From contig CM065690.1 in assembly GCA_017654935.2 (NCBI GenBank), forward strand, positions 22,457,006-22,521,005: a stretch of 64,000 nucleotides of DNA, written 5' to 3'. Within the stretch, counting starts at the first letter, position 1. Each line of letters begins with the position of its first letter. The position numbers and the translations under genes were made by a program. Positions 30,793 to 41,169 of this stretch are shown one piece after another. This stretch comes from Phymorhynchus buccinoides. Lineage: Eukaryota > Mollusca > Gastropoda > Neogastropoda > Raphitomidae. The notes beneath the pieces are model-generated. The model made no database searches and was not told the origin of the DNA. It saw only the letters and a program-made list of their open reading frames with translations.

Positions 30793-30822
<30 letters not shown>
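27119..30822 (+). mobile_element. CR1/L2-type LINE (copy 2)
   Basis: Mirror of 6448-10151, with the (ATT)n tail at the right end (30793-30822). Antisense to its host gene copy as in the others. Confidence 0.85.
27206..30565 (+). CDS. LINE endonuclease-reverse transcriptase (copy 2)
   Basis: Same 1119-codon frame as 6705-10064, with endonuclease and FADD reverse transcriptase motifs intact. Four residues are private to this copy: S for L after CDH, I for M in KLMGKS, G for R in PFQRSC and A for V in TDSVTP. None falls in a catalytic motif. Confidence 0.9.
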   Translation: MVLFLDIVLNLITSFKWIYFSSKSVMVMRFYLSLFIFCATPFYSGPTVHSVNSVDSDSVCGSTTENWAMAVCVSDQLETRCLTYTSQQLFIIRDSANCSVGLSPGLLQKCRALGIVKGKTRRGRKAGRRKHRPINVVVAPRFPALPSTAQPQSTGINPLNLISVPLVKGSQHQSTTLRVWCFNAQSCRNKTVELSDVIADNEVDVMVFTESWFSERGDEALMTDMTPEGYTLKSFSRVGRGGGGIAVVMKESLMKVSTVKKLDSLTTFEGVSLQICHRNANLHVLCVYRPPPSRRNKATPSEFIEEFSDLICDHSVSHSDILVVGDFNFHYDNPTCPSVNRLKTVFQDNGLHQVIQEPTHRHGHILDWLIVGQDRPLLKSGVMDLALGDHFALFCHLPFEHPEKTKRVVSSRNLKKIEIEKFRSDITAFCSGMTVSGPVDVAAYNTGMKQILDQHAPLITRRVPDRPSAPWKTDELQKEKCRLRKVERQWRSTKLTVDRMIFVHDRDALKDKQNAAKHEFYSAEIKNSSSSKELFAVSDKLIGKSKSLVLPTDIAPPEIPDAFCTFFADKIKKLRQGLDHFPIDNSHTPFQGSCLTQFRPVSEDEIRKLLKQSQNKTSSLDPMPTELVKQCQDDLVPLITSIINRSLLSGTVDSYLKQAIVTPLLKKPTLDSNLLQNYRPVSNLPFLSKLLEKVVLSQLLQHLQENDLLESKQSAYRACHSTETALLAVTDSLLSSMDQNLVSVVAFLDLSSAFDTIDHAILLERLSASFGISSTALNWFSSYLSGRSQSVVVNGLSSKPSQLCCGVPQGSVLGPILFTLYTQPLSDVIESNHFDYHKFADDTEINKPTPVSDFPVVSHQTEQCVSDVKSWMDKNRLKLNEDKTELLAVGNRNRLSVIKRDPLTLSDDSVPFQKSVKYLGVCLDESLSFDQHISSVCRSTFYHLRRLCSIRSYLSLEAATQLAVSLILSRLDYCNAVLAGLPLSTVKRLQRVQNAAARVVLRKRKTDSATPLLRQLHWLPVDARVEYKVATLAYRYFEGSLPDYLSSLLSAYTPERNLRSSSLKLLCTPVTKYKTVGNRAFRFQAPHIWNNLPSSLRSSPSLSSFKTGLKTVLFKKYLC

Positions 30823-30826
<4 letters not shown>

Positions 30827-31640
30827 CTGCTGTGGTGGCTCATCGAGTCTGGAAGGGTTCATAGCATTGCACGCATGCACATAGCGGAATGCCCAAGTTA
30901 GGTATATGTGTAAACTTCATGACTTCCTGAATGCTGCTGTGGTGGCTCATAGAGTCTGGAAGGGTTCATAGCATTGCACGCATGCACATAGCGGAATGCC
31001 TAAGTTATGTAGATGTGTAAACCTGAATTTTTCTTTTGGAGATATTAAAGTATACTTGAACTTGAACTTGAACTTGATGGCCCCCTGAACGCTGCTGTGG
31101 TGGCTCACCGAGTCTGGAAGGGTTCATGACATTGCACACACATACACACACACATAGAAGCAGAATGGCTAAGTTGGGTAGAAATACAAACTTCATGAAC
31201 CCCCTGAACGCTGGCTGTTATGGTGGCTGACCGAGTCTGAAAGGGTTAATGACATTGAACACGCACATCGCGAATTGGCTTAGCTGGTTATATTATACAT
31301 ACTTCATGACCCCCCTGAACACTGCTGTGAGTGTGACAGTGTTAATGGCATTACACACACAAACACATAGTGGTCTGGTGACTCACTGAGCCTGAAAGGT
31401 TAATGATACTGAACACACACATAGTGGTGTGGTGGACTGACTAAGGGTTAATGAAATTGCACGCACATGTAGTCTGAAAGGGTTAATACTATCACACACA
31501 CACACACATAGCGGAATGGCTAAGTTGGTTAGCTATACAAACTTCATGAACCCCTTGAATGCTGCGGTGGTGACTGGCTGAATATGAAAGTTCAATGATA
31601 TTGTGTACACACATTTTGGAGTGGGGACCGAGTCTGAAAG
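30823..31640 (-). repeat. Acceptor-side tandem array, degenerate part (copy 2)
   Basis: Mirror of 5630-6447, with the same order of decayed units. Confidence 0.85.
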
Positions 31641-31972
31641 GTTAATATCACACACACACACACACATTCCGGTACCATTTAGCATTTAGATGGACACTTA
31701 TCTTTCTCCCCTTACATTAAGCTGTCACACACAACTGAAGAATGGATCAGCTAAACACGTGCTTCCATCCAGCAAGAAAGGGAAGTTGCTTCATATATGC
31801 TGTCAACAAAAAAACCACATCAACCATCATTGCTGTGCTGGCTCGCTTAGTTAGATACACAAGTTATCGCTACATAAAGTTCAACATTTGGCTGAAAATG
31901 ACAATGTTTAAAACTTTTGCATAAAAAAAACCCCATCACACAATACAAACAACACATTACACAATCACTCAC

Positions 31973-32186
31973 CGTGGCTCCTCTCACTGGCGTGTCGCAC
32001 ACGTCGAAGCGACCTGTGCCGGATGACCGTCATGTCGGAGGAGGAGTCGGTGTCGGTCTCCGAGCTGGACGACTTTACCCTTGACCTATGCATCAGCTCC
32101 TGCACCTCGGACTGAAGGCCGTCGGGAATGTCAAGGTCGTGGTCCTCGTACATGCACAGCATGGGGAAGCTCTTGGCCCGCACCAC
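31973..32186 (-). CDS. VPS13-like exon, serine/acidic linker (copy 2)
   Basis: Mirror of 5084-5297 with identical borders and reading frame. Confidence 0.8.
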
Positions 32187-32770
32187 CTGTTGTTGAAGCA
32201 TATTTTGTAAAGAGCTTAGAGCCCAGCATAGAAGAACAAGCACTCAATGGATTTACATCAGTGACATGGACTCGGGACAGATCAGTTCATAAGACACAAA
32301 ATTCAAGATCAATGGTTGTTACCATTTGGGGTGTGTGCATAATAGTCCATATAATATGGTATTTCAAATCTGTGGTTTGTGTTTCTTCAGTACAGACAGA
32401 TTTTTCTGTAGCACTCGGGCCTTGAAACAGTGATGCTAAGAGAGTGTAAGATAATACAATAAACCAAGGCAGGACACTCTCCAGCACAGGAAACCCTGAC
32501 TTGATAGATGATTTGCATCTTTTAGATTGAGTTTTTTCTACCTTTGTTTATTGCTGTATCACTCAGGAGTTAAACTTTATATAAAGTATTCAGACAGAGA
32601 TGAAGAGTATAATCAAACTAAAAACAAAGAGAAGTAAATATCTAGGCAACATCAACATTTATCCTTGTAAGAAGAAATAATTTACAGAGAAGCTCAACAA
32701 GGGTTTCTTCCATCAATTGATCATATCTCGTCCCCCAAGAGTAAATGTGGGAATTGCGGAGCTTTGATGG

Positions 32771-33251
32771 CTGACCTTGAGGAGGACCTCCCATGCACAA
32801 TAGACACCCTCCTTCTCCATCACAGGCTCGATGAGGGGCTCCCAGGTGCTCATTACTGACCTTGAGGAGGACCTCCCATGGGCAATAGACGCCCTCCTTC
32901 TCCATCACAGGCTCGATGAGGGCCTCCCAGGTGCTCATTACTGACCTTGAGGAGGACCTCCCATGGGCGATAGACGCCCTCCTTCTCCATCACAGGCTCG
33001 ATGAGGGGCTCCCAGTTGCTCAGCTTCTTAGGGATTACATGGATATCATTACTGACCTTGAGGAGGACCTCCCACGGGCGATAGACGCCCTCCTTCTCCA
33101 TCACAGGCTCGATGAGAGGCTCCCAGGTGCTCAGCTTCTCAGGGATTACATGGATATCATTACTGACCTTGAGGAGGACCTCCCATGGGCGATACACGCC
33201 CTCCTTCTCCATCACAGGCTCGATGAGAGGCTCCCAGGTGCTCAGCTTCTC
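32771..33251 (-). repeat. 111/85-bp exon-plus-donor array (copy 2)
   Basis: Mirror of 4019-4499: three 111-bp and two 85-bp units. As in copy 1 the third unit has the variants AAG for GAG and AAC for ACC; a few single-base changes sit in the 85-bp units. Confidence 0.9.
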
Positions 33252-33296
33252 GTTGTAGTACATCATGTCCAGGTGTAGCTCAGCCTCCAGGTACAG
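33168..33296 (-). CDS. VPS13-like exon, WEPLIEP segment (copy 2)
   Basis: Mirror of 3974-4102; in-phase alternative donors lie at the ends of the next two units. Confidence 0.85.
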
Positions 33297-33845
33297 CTGT
33301 CACCACAACACGGAAAAGTTTAACCCAAATCCAAATTACTTTATTTATTATCTCAAAACATGTCAGGTCAGGTGCAACAACATAACAGAAACACAATACT
33401 GAACATCAAAGCGTTTGAAATGCACTTATAGAAACGAAAATACCCATTTTAAAATTCATAACACCAATTTAAAAGTGTGCACATTGATTCATATGAATAT
33501 AACATTTTGTAAGATAAATAAAAGAAATGTCAGTAAAATGAAGGTAGAATAACTCAATAATTTAATTTATGCATATATTACCCTATTTATGTGGATAAAT
33601 GCAGTTATTCTTTCCTTCCTCTAGAATGAATATGAATCTAAGATAGGAAACCAAGAAACTATTAAAACAAAACACAGGAGAGAGAGTGTGTATGAGTGTA
33701 TGTGAGTGCGAGTGTGAGTGTGTGTGCAGACCTGCCAACCCCCTAACAGATCAAAGACGAATATTTGTAACAAGCGTCCCGCTAAGCTAGGCGAAACCCA
33801 GTGAGCCAGTAGCATCAGTTTACAAAACTCCAAGTGACCGCTGAC

Positions 33846-34021
33846 CTTCTTGGACCAGTCCTTGAGGGTGGAGTCCAGGGACGTCCGGAGGCACAGGATG
33901 GGGACGTGGTGGTCCAGGTTGATGACCTCGAAGAAGGCGCACACCTCCTTCACCTCCAGCTTGAAGATCTCCTCGGGTCGTTCAGGGGGGTGCAACTCTC
34001 TCCTCACGTTGCCATAGTCCG
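33846..34021 (-). CDS. VPS13-like exon, LEVKEVCAFFEV segment (copy 2)
   Basis: Mirror of 3251-3426, 176 nt, same borders. The intron just downstream carries small differences from copy 1 (for example GTGACC where copies 1 and 3 read GTCAGC plus CTGC). Confidence 0.82.
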
Positions 34022-34047
34022 CTGAAAACAGACAACACTGTTGATTA

Positions 34048-34510
34048 CTGCATTTTACGGACTATAAGGCCTTGTACACACATAAGCGGATATTCCAAGC
34101 AGAAACCCGTGCGCAATCCATAAATAAGTGAAACAAAGAAGGGAAAAGATTTTTTTTTTTAAAGGGAAAAGATTTGCGCACGTGACCGAATTTCCCCTTT
34201 ATCCGTAAACTTTTATCCTTCTTCCTTCCACTTATTTAGGGTTTCAGGTACGAAACTTACGCGTCTAATGTGAACCCGGCCTAAGGCGATACTTTTTTTT
34301 CCCCAGACTGAGACCCCTGTGCCTTACAATGTGACTGATAATATAGTAAGAAAATAGAGTAACAAAACCTGAATTTTGTGTTAAATTTGGAAGATGCGTC
34401 TTATAATCAGGTGCGTCTTATAATCGTCTTATAATCAGGTGCGCCTTATAATCAGGTGCGTCTTATAATCTGTTTATAATCAGGTGCGCGTTATAGTCCG
34501 TAAAATACGG
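34048..34510. mobile_element. TA-flanked MITE with nested insertion (copy 2)
   Basis: Mirror of 2778-3224. The internal 17-bp GTGCGTCTTATAATCAG array is shorter and rearranged here, so unit number differs between copies. Confidence 0.7.
34068..34281. mobile_element. PIF/Harbinger-like nested MITE (copy 2)
   Basis: Mirror of 3022-3204 but about 30 bp longer through a duplicated A-rich AAAGGGAAAAGATTT stretch near 34140-34172; flanked by TAA on both sides. Confidence 0.6.
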
Positions 34511-35777
34511 TACACACATATCTTTTTTTTAATATTTTTTTTTTATTCCTTTTTTTTGCATTTTACAAATCAAATAGTCACAACACGTAACAGAACACAG
34601 AAACGCTCGCACACACACACACATAGAGTAAACCTTTTCATCACGTTCCGCATGGAGGGATATATATGTAAACAACAGAAACCATGCTTGCCAAGCAAGG
34701 ATCCCCCTCTTTTATCTTCTGAATGCAACTCCCAAACACGCACACACGCACACATTCACACACGTATGCACACACACATACACACACACATTCTTATACC
34801 TGTGGCCATATCAAGAACAATTCAGATGGGTACACACATATCAGTTCAGCTTACTGGTAAAGATGGCATTTCTATCACAAAATCCTTTTTGTAAAAATGT
34901 GCCAAATCATTTAAGTGCTTTTATTTTGTCTGGAGTTATTTACAAATTCAATGGGGATTGGAAAAGGTGGTATAGCAAAAAAAAAGAAGAAGAAAAAAGA
35001 TCTTTAACTGGCTTAGTAGATTTCACATCTTTTACTTTGGGATCTGGATCTGGTTCAGTGTTTCTGACGCCACTTCCACTAAAAAAAATAAAAATAAATA
35101 ACAAGAAGCAAACAAATGTGAAATGAAGGTGAAAGCATTACTCTTTAATGGTGGTAATTCACCATCTAGCCCAATTGCATTTCATGCAGTTAACTGCAAA
35201 ACAATGGCTCCCCCCCACCTGCGTGCGCATCTCGACCCTTCCAACGGAAGTGTCGCCATCTTAGTCAGATTTGTGTGTAAACAGCATCGATCTGGCATTT
35301 TTCAAACAAAGTTACTGACTAAGATGGCGGTCTCCCATAATATGGCACACTCCTTGTGGCTGGATATGACGACACGTGGGTACAAGCCATACCAGGCTAT
35401 ACAAAGAGCAGATTACAGTAAAAAAACCAACACCTTCACCCTTAATTAGTGACCATTAAAATGTACAAGTCTTTATGCTTTCCATTGCATTACAAAGTAT
35501 ATGTGTATTACTTGGTGTAACAAACAAAAAATGTTATCCCAAACTAGTGCTTAATGGTGGGTCATGTTCAGCCGAAAATTAGGTTCAATATTCTATGTTA
35601 TATCATCACATCTTAACACTGAAAAAAAATTGGTTTGTAACAGTGCCCAGCAAAACAATTTGTTTATTCATGACGTCACAATTGCAGGACTATGCTCCAT
35701 TGTTGTAAGTGTAATGTAATTTAAAAAAAGAAAAGAAAGTGTAATGTAATAAAAGTTATAAACAGTTCAGGTCTTAC

Positions 35778-35871
35778 GTTTATCACGGAGCCACTTTTCA
35801 CTGGTGACGGCAGAAATTCCCCACAGGTTGCACAGTTCTTCTGTTTTCTTGTCTTTCACTGGGGAAGGCTG
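35778..35871 (-). CDS. VPS13-like exon, NLWG segment (copy 2)
   Basis: Mirror of 1423-1516; same residues and phase. Confidence 0.8.
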
Positions 35872-37223
35872 CTGCAAACACACACATGCACGCATACATG
35901 TAAGCACACACACGCACAATACATGCATGTAAACAACACAAACAATGCACACACACACAAACATGTTTCAGATTATTCAGACATTTGCACCCATTTACAC
36001 ATAACTATAGCGATAACTAAAGACTGACTAACATAACTACGAAATCATGCCTTCTCTGTTCATACTTGCACGATTTTGACACCATTTGACTCCCCGTGGG
36101 GATACCGGGGGGTCTTTCGTAAAAATAGTTCCCCCACCTTCTGGAAGTTCTGTGCTTGTAACTTCCTCTAATCTGCTACTCTCTTTGACTCTGCCTTTTC
36201 CCTTTGCTTACTGTCATCTACTATCCTTCTGACTTATTCGGCCCATTCTGCTGCCTTTTAAAAAAAAAAATCTTCCAAATAACTTTTCTCCTTTGAGCTC
36301 CTCCAAAATCGGAATGTGTCGGCTGTATGCAGTGGGGAGACCAGTGAAAACTGAAAACGGACACATACGTACTTTACCCATTATGGCCTTTTGGCCTGGG
36401 AACACAGAAGAAGAAGAAAAAAGACACCATCAGCAGCCACACTTGATCATGGTGCAATGTGACTTGCACAAGAAATGGGAAAGCACAACAAAATATAACA
36501 CTGTTCAACGAGAAATAGAATAAAAATAGTGAGTTTATGAAACCTAAGGGAAACACAACATACTCCCCTGTTGATTACGATTCAAGATGCTAGGGTGAGA
36601 CAAGCAAAGCATCATTCAGTTTGCCTTTAGATTTGAGATTTTAATAATTAAGTTTTAGTGGGTTTTTTCTTGTTTTTTGTTGTTGTTGGTTTCTTTAGGT
36701 GGGTTTTTTTGTGTTCCTGGGAGTGGGAAAAATAATCTGCAAAACAACTGTAAATTGACCAATTGGATCACACCCACCCTTAACTCATTCCACCCTAGGC
36801 CCAACAAACTGTCGGGCACAGACCTCCATTTTACTTTCCCTATCAATCTAAAAGCTTTTAGTAATTAAAAGAAACTTATTTTGCAGCTATTGTGTCAGAA
36901 TGACTTGCTGAACTCGTGGTGCTATTTTTAAACACTTGCAGGCATGCTATATGCTGTTGTAAGTTTTTTTATAATAAAACTAGTACTTCTCTGTCTCTGA
37001 ACGTGCAGGCTGGGAGTGCAACCCACGGGTCAAATAGCTAGGGCACAAAGGGTTAATCTCTACAGGCAATTTTTTAATATTTTAAGGTATGATCGTTTTA
37101 ATTTTCTTTAAAGACGTGCTACGCATACAATGTAAGTCTAAATATTCACTTTTTTTAGGCTTTTACCAAAGGTCAAAAATCAGCTCTACAGGCCAATCAA
37201 TAGCAGCAAGAGTCCATGCCTAC
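35872..37223 (-). other. Intron of copy 2
   Basis: Mirror of 137-1422. The stretch 36500-36640 differs from copies 1 and 3 (they read TGTGAACCCTAGATC, this copy a different ~60-bp sequence), a local replacement. Contains the dispersed repeat at about 36110-36275. No gene seen. Confidence 0.5.
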
Positions 37224-37329
37224 CTTTCCTGGGGACAGTTGCATGTGGCTGGCCATGTCCCACAAAATAGCCATGACCGTGGGCGACAGGTACAGCTTGA
37301 TGCTGGTGGACACATTGGCATTCATCTCC
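37224..37329 (-). pseudogene. Duplicated 3' half-exon with donor (copy 2)
   Basis: Mirror of 31-136, lying just downstream of its parent exon 37369-37530. Confidence 0.7.
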
Positions 37330-37368
37330 CTGACATTATAACATAGAACAACAAGAGTCCATGCCTAC

Positions 37369-37530
37369 CTTTCCTGGGGACAGCTGCATGTGGCTGGCCA
37401 TGTCCCACAAAACAGCCATGACCGTGGGCGACAGGTACAGCTTGATGCTGGACACACTGGCATTCATCTCCCTGACCCTCCGCTCCAGGTTGTGAGTCTG
37501 CCGAAACTCGATGGAGCAAGGGGACAGCAC
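37369..37530 (-). CDS. VPS13-like exon, VLSPCSIEFRQ segment (copy 2, short form)
   Basis: 162-nt exon (54 codons, phase 0), acceptor TGTGTTCAG, donor GTAGGC. Encodes VLSPCSIEFRQTHNLERR, then REMNASVSSI and KLYLSPTVMAVLWDM, ending SPGK. The 'VL.PCS...I.LSP' pattern is typical of VPS13A/C repeats. Copy 3 has 66 bp more; this shorter form matches normal family length better. Confidence 0.83.
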
Positions 37531-38034
37531 CTGAACACAAAAGGCATCAGAAACATCTCAATTCCAACCCTCTATAAACCACCATGCTTTGGGCTATCAA
37601 GGCTCTAGACAGAGGGAGGGGCAATGCTGGAATCAGTTCCAAAGAAGACCGAAAAAGCATAATTCAGTAAGAAATCGCTTTAACCCTTTCACCGCCAACG
37701 TCGCATTTTTGCACAATGATTTAACACCCATGTCACTAAAAGGCATCAAATCAGGGTCTGTTATCTAAAGATCCTATTGTCTTAATTTTGGGAGGTAAGG
37801 ATAGGCCCTATTTTATGCATGTCACAGAGGAATCATCAATATTGCAAACAGACTTCTTTCTCTACCCAAGTACGTTCAACAGAAAGTTTCAGCTGAAAAA
37901 TGGCTGGCGTTGAAAGGGTTAAAATGCTATTTGACAGAAAAGATCGCACTCAGAAAAAACAAAACACTTCTGTTAGAACTGGGAGTACAAAAAAGAAATA
38001 AATACTGTCTTCTCTCTCTCTCTGTTTCTCTGAC

Positions 38035-38154
38035 CTGACTGGCGTTGAGGGAGGGTCTCTGTGCCGACTGGCAGTAGTTGACGTGCAGTGAGGACACCTT
38101 GGCCCACAGCACTTGCTGCTCCAGGTCCGCCCGGTACTCAAACACCACCTCACT
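38035..38154 (-). CDS. VPS13-like exon, SEVVFEYRADLEQQ segment (copy 2)
   Basis: 120-nt exon (40 codons, phase 0), acceptor TGCCTGCAG, donor GTCAGA. Encodes SEVVFEYRADLEQQVLWA, then KVSSLHVNYCQ and PSLNASQ. Same residues as 49996-50115. Confidence 0.8.
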
Positions 38155-38237
38155 CTGCAGGCAGCAAGCAGAAAGATATCTTCTGTAAACCAGACTCTTG
38201 AAAGGCAAAACACCCCAACGGCCACATATAAAAGCTG

Positions 38238-38475
38238 TATATTTCCATTTATTCTTCTTCGGATAATTTGTAAAGTGATTTGGACTACTGGGACCACGTG
38301 ACATGTAGGGCTAGGGGAAGCAACCCATAGCGAGTCACAAGGAGTGGTCCTCCCCTTAGTAGTTTCATTTTTATGCTGTGGCATGTGTGGTTTCCAGTTG
38401 ATTGGTGTTTATGCAATTGTTTTGAGTGTTGGTGAGTATGGTTAGTATAGATATTTCGATTTATTCTTCTTCGGA
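38238..38475. mobile_element. Short interspersed element flanked by 19-bp direct repeats (copy 2)
   Basis: ATTTATTCTTCTTCGGATA occurs at both ends. The body has a partial fold-back (GGGGAAGCAACCC, AGTGGTCCTCCCC) and ends CAATTGTTTTGAGTGTTGG, which is also found at the palindrome spacer (44187-44205). Mirrored at about 49665-49905. Class unknown: SINE or fold-back MITE. Confidence 0.5.
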
Positions 38476-38479
38476 TACG

Positions 38480-39214
38480 TCTTTCTCAATGTCTGTCTCT
38501 CTCTGCTTTGTCGGTCACTCTTTCATTGATTATGCACAAAGATTTATAAAAGTGTGCCTAAAAACATCCACCGCATGCCCCATCCACCATGCACGCACAA
38601 ACGCATGCTCAGGCACACATGTGAGTACATCCACAGGTATGAAAAGCATGCGGGCATGTTCACACACATGCATACACACTCGCACACTGTCACATGCACA
38701 CACACACATGCACACACCAGGCATCAGAATAGTTTGAAGTCCAATCCTCATAAAACTGCGGTAAAAGGGCTATATAGGCCCTAGACTGAAGAGGGACAAC
38801 ATTGAAATGAGTTCCCAACATCATCAAAAAGGCTTAATACAGTGATAAATCACTTTAAAATGCTATTTAACACAAAGGATAACACTCAATAAAAAGGCAA
38901 AACCTCTGACAAGAGAAGCCAATCCTCTGTCAGAAATTCTTAATCCTCTGACAATTCTGATGCCTGACACACACACACACTGAAGTGGCCAGAATTGGTA
39001 CCACGAACCCCTCAATCAATACTAAACCGTCTTCTGCACCTGAAAAAGCCGTGATTTCAGAATCAAAGCCAAACATGCAATCAAACTAGACTCTTGCCAC
39101 ACTGCTCAAGTGAACAAACTGTGAATCAACTGTGCCTAAATTGCTCAAGGTCTCCTCTTACAATGAAAAGTGTTAACATGGTCGAACAGTAAATAACACA
39201 CATAGACGGCAAAC
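38480..39214 (-). other. Intron of copy 2
   Basis: Contains a CA/TG-rich microsatellite (38575-38720) with CATGCACACACAC-type units. No gene seen; the open frames across the microsatellite are repeat-derived. Confidence 0.5.
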
Positions 39215-39376
39215 GCTGTCATACTTTATGGGCTATAAGCCACACACCCAATGTTTTGCACAACACTATTTGTTCTTACAGTTTCTTACAATATCATTAG
39301 TCATACTATAAGGTGCAGGGGTCTCAAGCTTGACATTTTTTTGGGTCTTATTGTCCGTACAATTTTAATATGGTAG
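39215..39376. mobile_element. Diverged CCATATTTTA-family MITE (copy 2)
   Basis: Inverted ends CATACTTTATGGGCTATAAG and TTATTGTCCGTACAATTTT are imperfect, with ATATCATTAGTCATACTATA inside as in the family. Older than its relatives. Confidence 0.5.
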
Positions 39377-39861
39377 ATTTTTTTAGAAAGGAAGAGTAAG
39401 CAAACACGCTTTATGAATGCAACCTTGCCTCAGATACGAGGCAGCACCTGTTTTTCAAAAGTTTGAACACCCCCCAAAAACATTATTCAAAGTTCAAGGG
39501 GAAAAATCGTTGAATTCTCACTTTACAAGCCTGGAATAAGATTCAGATTGAGTATGGTTTTTCTTTTTCTTCAGCTTCAGGGGGGCAATGCCTCCCTGAC
39601 CCCGGCCCTGTACCATGTCAGGGGTCTGGGCTGCCCCTGGACCCCTGCCTTGCCTGTTCTTTTATTTTCTCCAGTTGCATCCATGATTATGAACACCATT
39701 ATTTACAGAACGAGTAAAATACTAAAATATCAGCGAATCACTCATATATATGGCAAACAACCTGCTCTTGGCAGAGGAAAGATAAGCAAACACCAAAATC
39801 AAGGCTTTCATAATCATAATAACACCATTTCACAGAATGAAAGAAATCAGCGAATCATGTA

Positions 39862-40034
39862 CTGTATTTTTTGGACTATAAGGCGATACTTTCTTCCACC
39901 AGACTCAGACCCCTGCGCCTTATAATGTCACTGATGAAATAGTAAGAAAATATACAAACAAAATCTGAATTTTGGGGTAAAATTTGGGGGGTGCGCCTTA
40001 TACAAAGGTGCGCCTTATGGTCCGAAACATACGG
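39862..40034. mobile_element. TA-flanked MITE (copy 2)
   Basis: 173-bp member of the same family: ends CTGTATTTTTTGGACTATAA and GGTCCGAAACATACGG, TA-flanked, with GCGCCTTATA motifs inside. Confidence 0.7.
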
Positions 40035-40277
40035 TACATATACCAGTACAGATACAAAACGGGAGTTGCAAAGGAGGCCAATACTTAAAAATTCATGGAG
40101 TCAGCTTATCTAGAGACTTGAGGGCCAAGCACCTTGAGTCAGGGAATAACGCTTCAATCCTCATCTTCAGACCAAGTCATCAACACCCCCACCCTTAATA
40201 TGTGGTAAGATTTAACATGGTGACAGCCCTGACATGGGCCTTAGTTGTCAACAAGGCTATAAATTTTAATTTTAATC

Positions 40278-40281
<4 letters not shown>

Positions 40282-40312
<31 letters not shown>
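40282..40312. repeat. Poly-C run of 31 bases (copy 2)
   Basis: Uninterrupted C31 in an intron. The mirror position in copy 3 has only 16 G (47856-47871). Confidence 0.95.
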
Positions 40313-40686
40313 TTCAGTTCTACCCTCTAATTTTCACACACACACACACCCTCCCCCAGTGCTGCCCCCTTGCCTTTCCCTATTCCCTTCGTCTTTTTTT
40401 ACGTCAAAACTTCGGAAATAAATTACGTCAAACCTCCAACGCGGAAAAACAATCACAGACACTGAAACTTTTCCACATTTTTCGGCATTCCCAAACCCCG
40501 ATTTCCGGAATATGTTGGGGAAAAAGACCCACCAGTCAACTTTTGCAGCCATTCCCAGACTATTAGTGTCAAAGACATCAAATGTTTGAAAGTTCCACCT
40601 CCCAGGTACCTTTTTCTTCACTTCACTTTTTCGTCTCAACATCTCAAAAACTACAGGTGTCAATTTTCAACTTTTTGTACACTTAC

Positions 40687-40955
40687 GTATAGAGCAAACA
40701 CCCTGCTCTCGGCAGACGAAGGATCGGCAAACACCACAATCTCGGGCTGCTTGAGGGATCCGTAGACATTGAAGGTGGTGCCGGCGGCACTAGCAGCACC
40801 ACTGTTGTCGACGTGGGGCAGGCGAGGGGCAGGGGCAGGCAACTCGGGTGTGTCCATGACGGTACCAGTGTCCATGGCGTTGGAGAAGAAGTGGACCAGC
40901 ACCACCATGAAGGGGATCTGCACGTTCAGCCGAAGCTTCTCCACCATCAGGTCCG
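40687..40955 (-). CDS. VPS13-like exon, DLMVEKLRLNVQIPF segment (copy 2)
   Basis: 269-nt exon, acceptor GCGCTCAG, donor GTAAGT; entry phase 1, exit phase 0. Encodes DLMVEKLRLNVQIPFMVV, LVHFFSNAMDT, a proline/alanine-rich linker (PAPAPRLPHVDN), then QPEIVVFADPSSAESR and VFALY. The alternation 'amphipathic strand, IPF, ...FF, linker, EIVVFADP' is typical of the VPS13 repeats that line the lipid groove; EIVxFADP begins the next repeat. Confidence 0.82.
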
Positions 40956-41169
40956 CTGAGCGCACAAAAATGATGACAATCAGTAAAATGAATAAGGGGA
41001 AGGAACTTCTCGTAATTAACTCCCTTTTTACCAAAGTTATTTATAGCACTGATTCGCCTAGCAAAGTGAAAGTAGTTGCCACAACAATACAGACCCAAGT
41101 TCATCCTCAAAAGTACAAACAGTAGCAGGAAGCCACATAAGTGAGAAGAAGAAGGTGTTAAAGAGGAAG

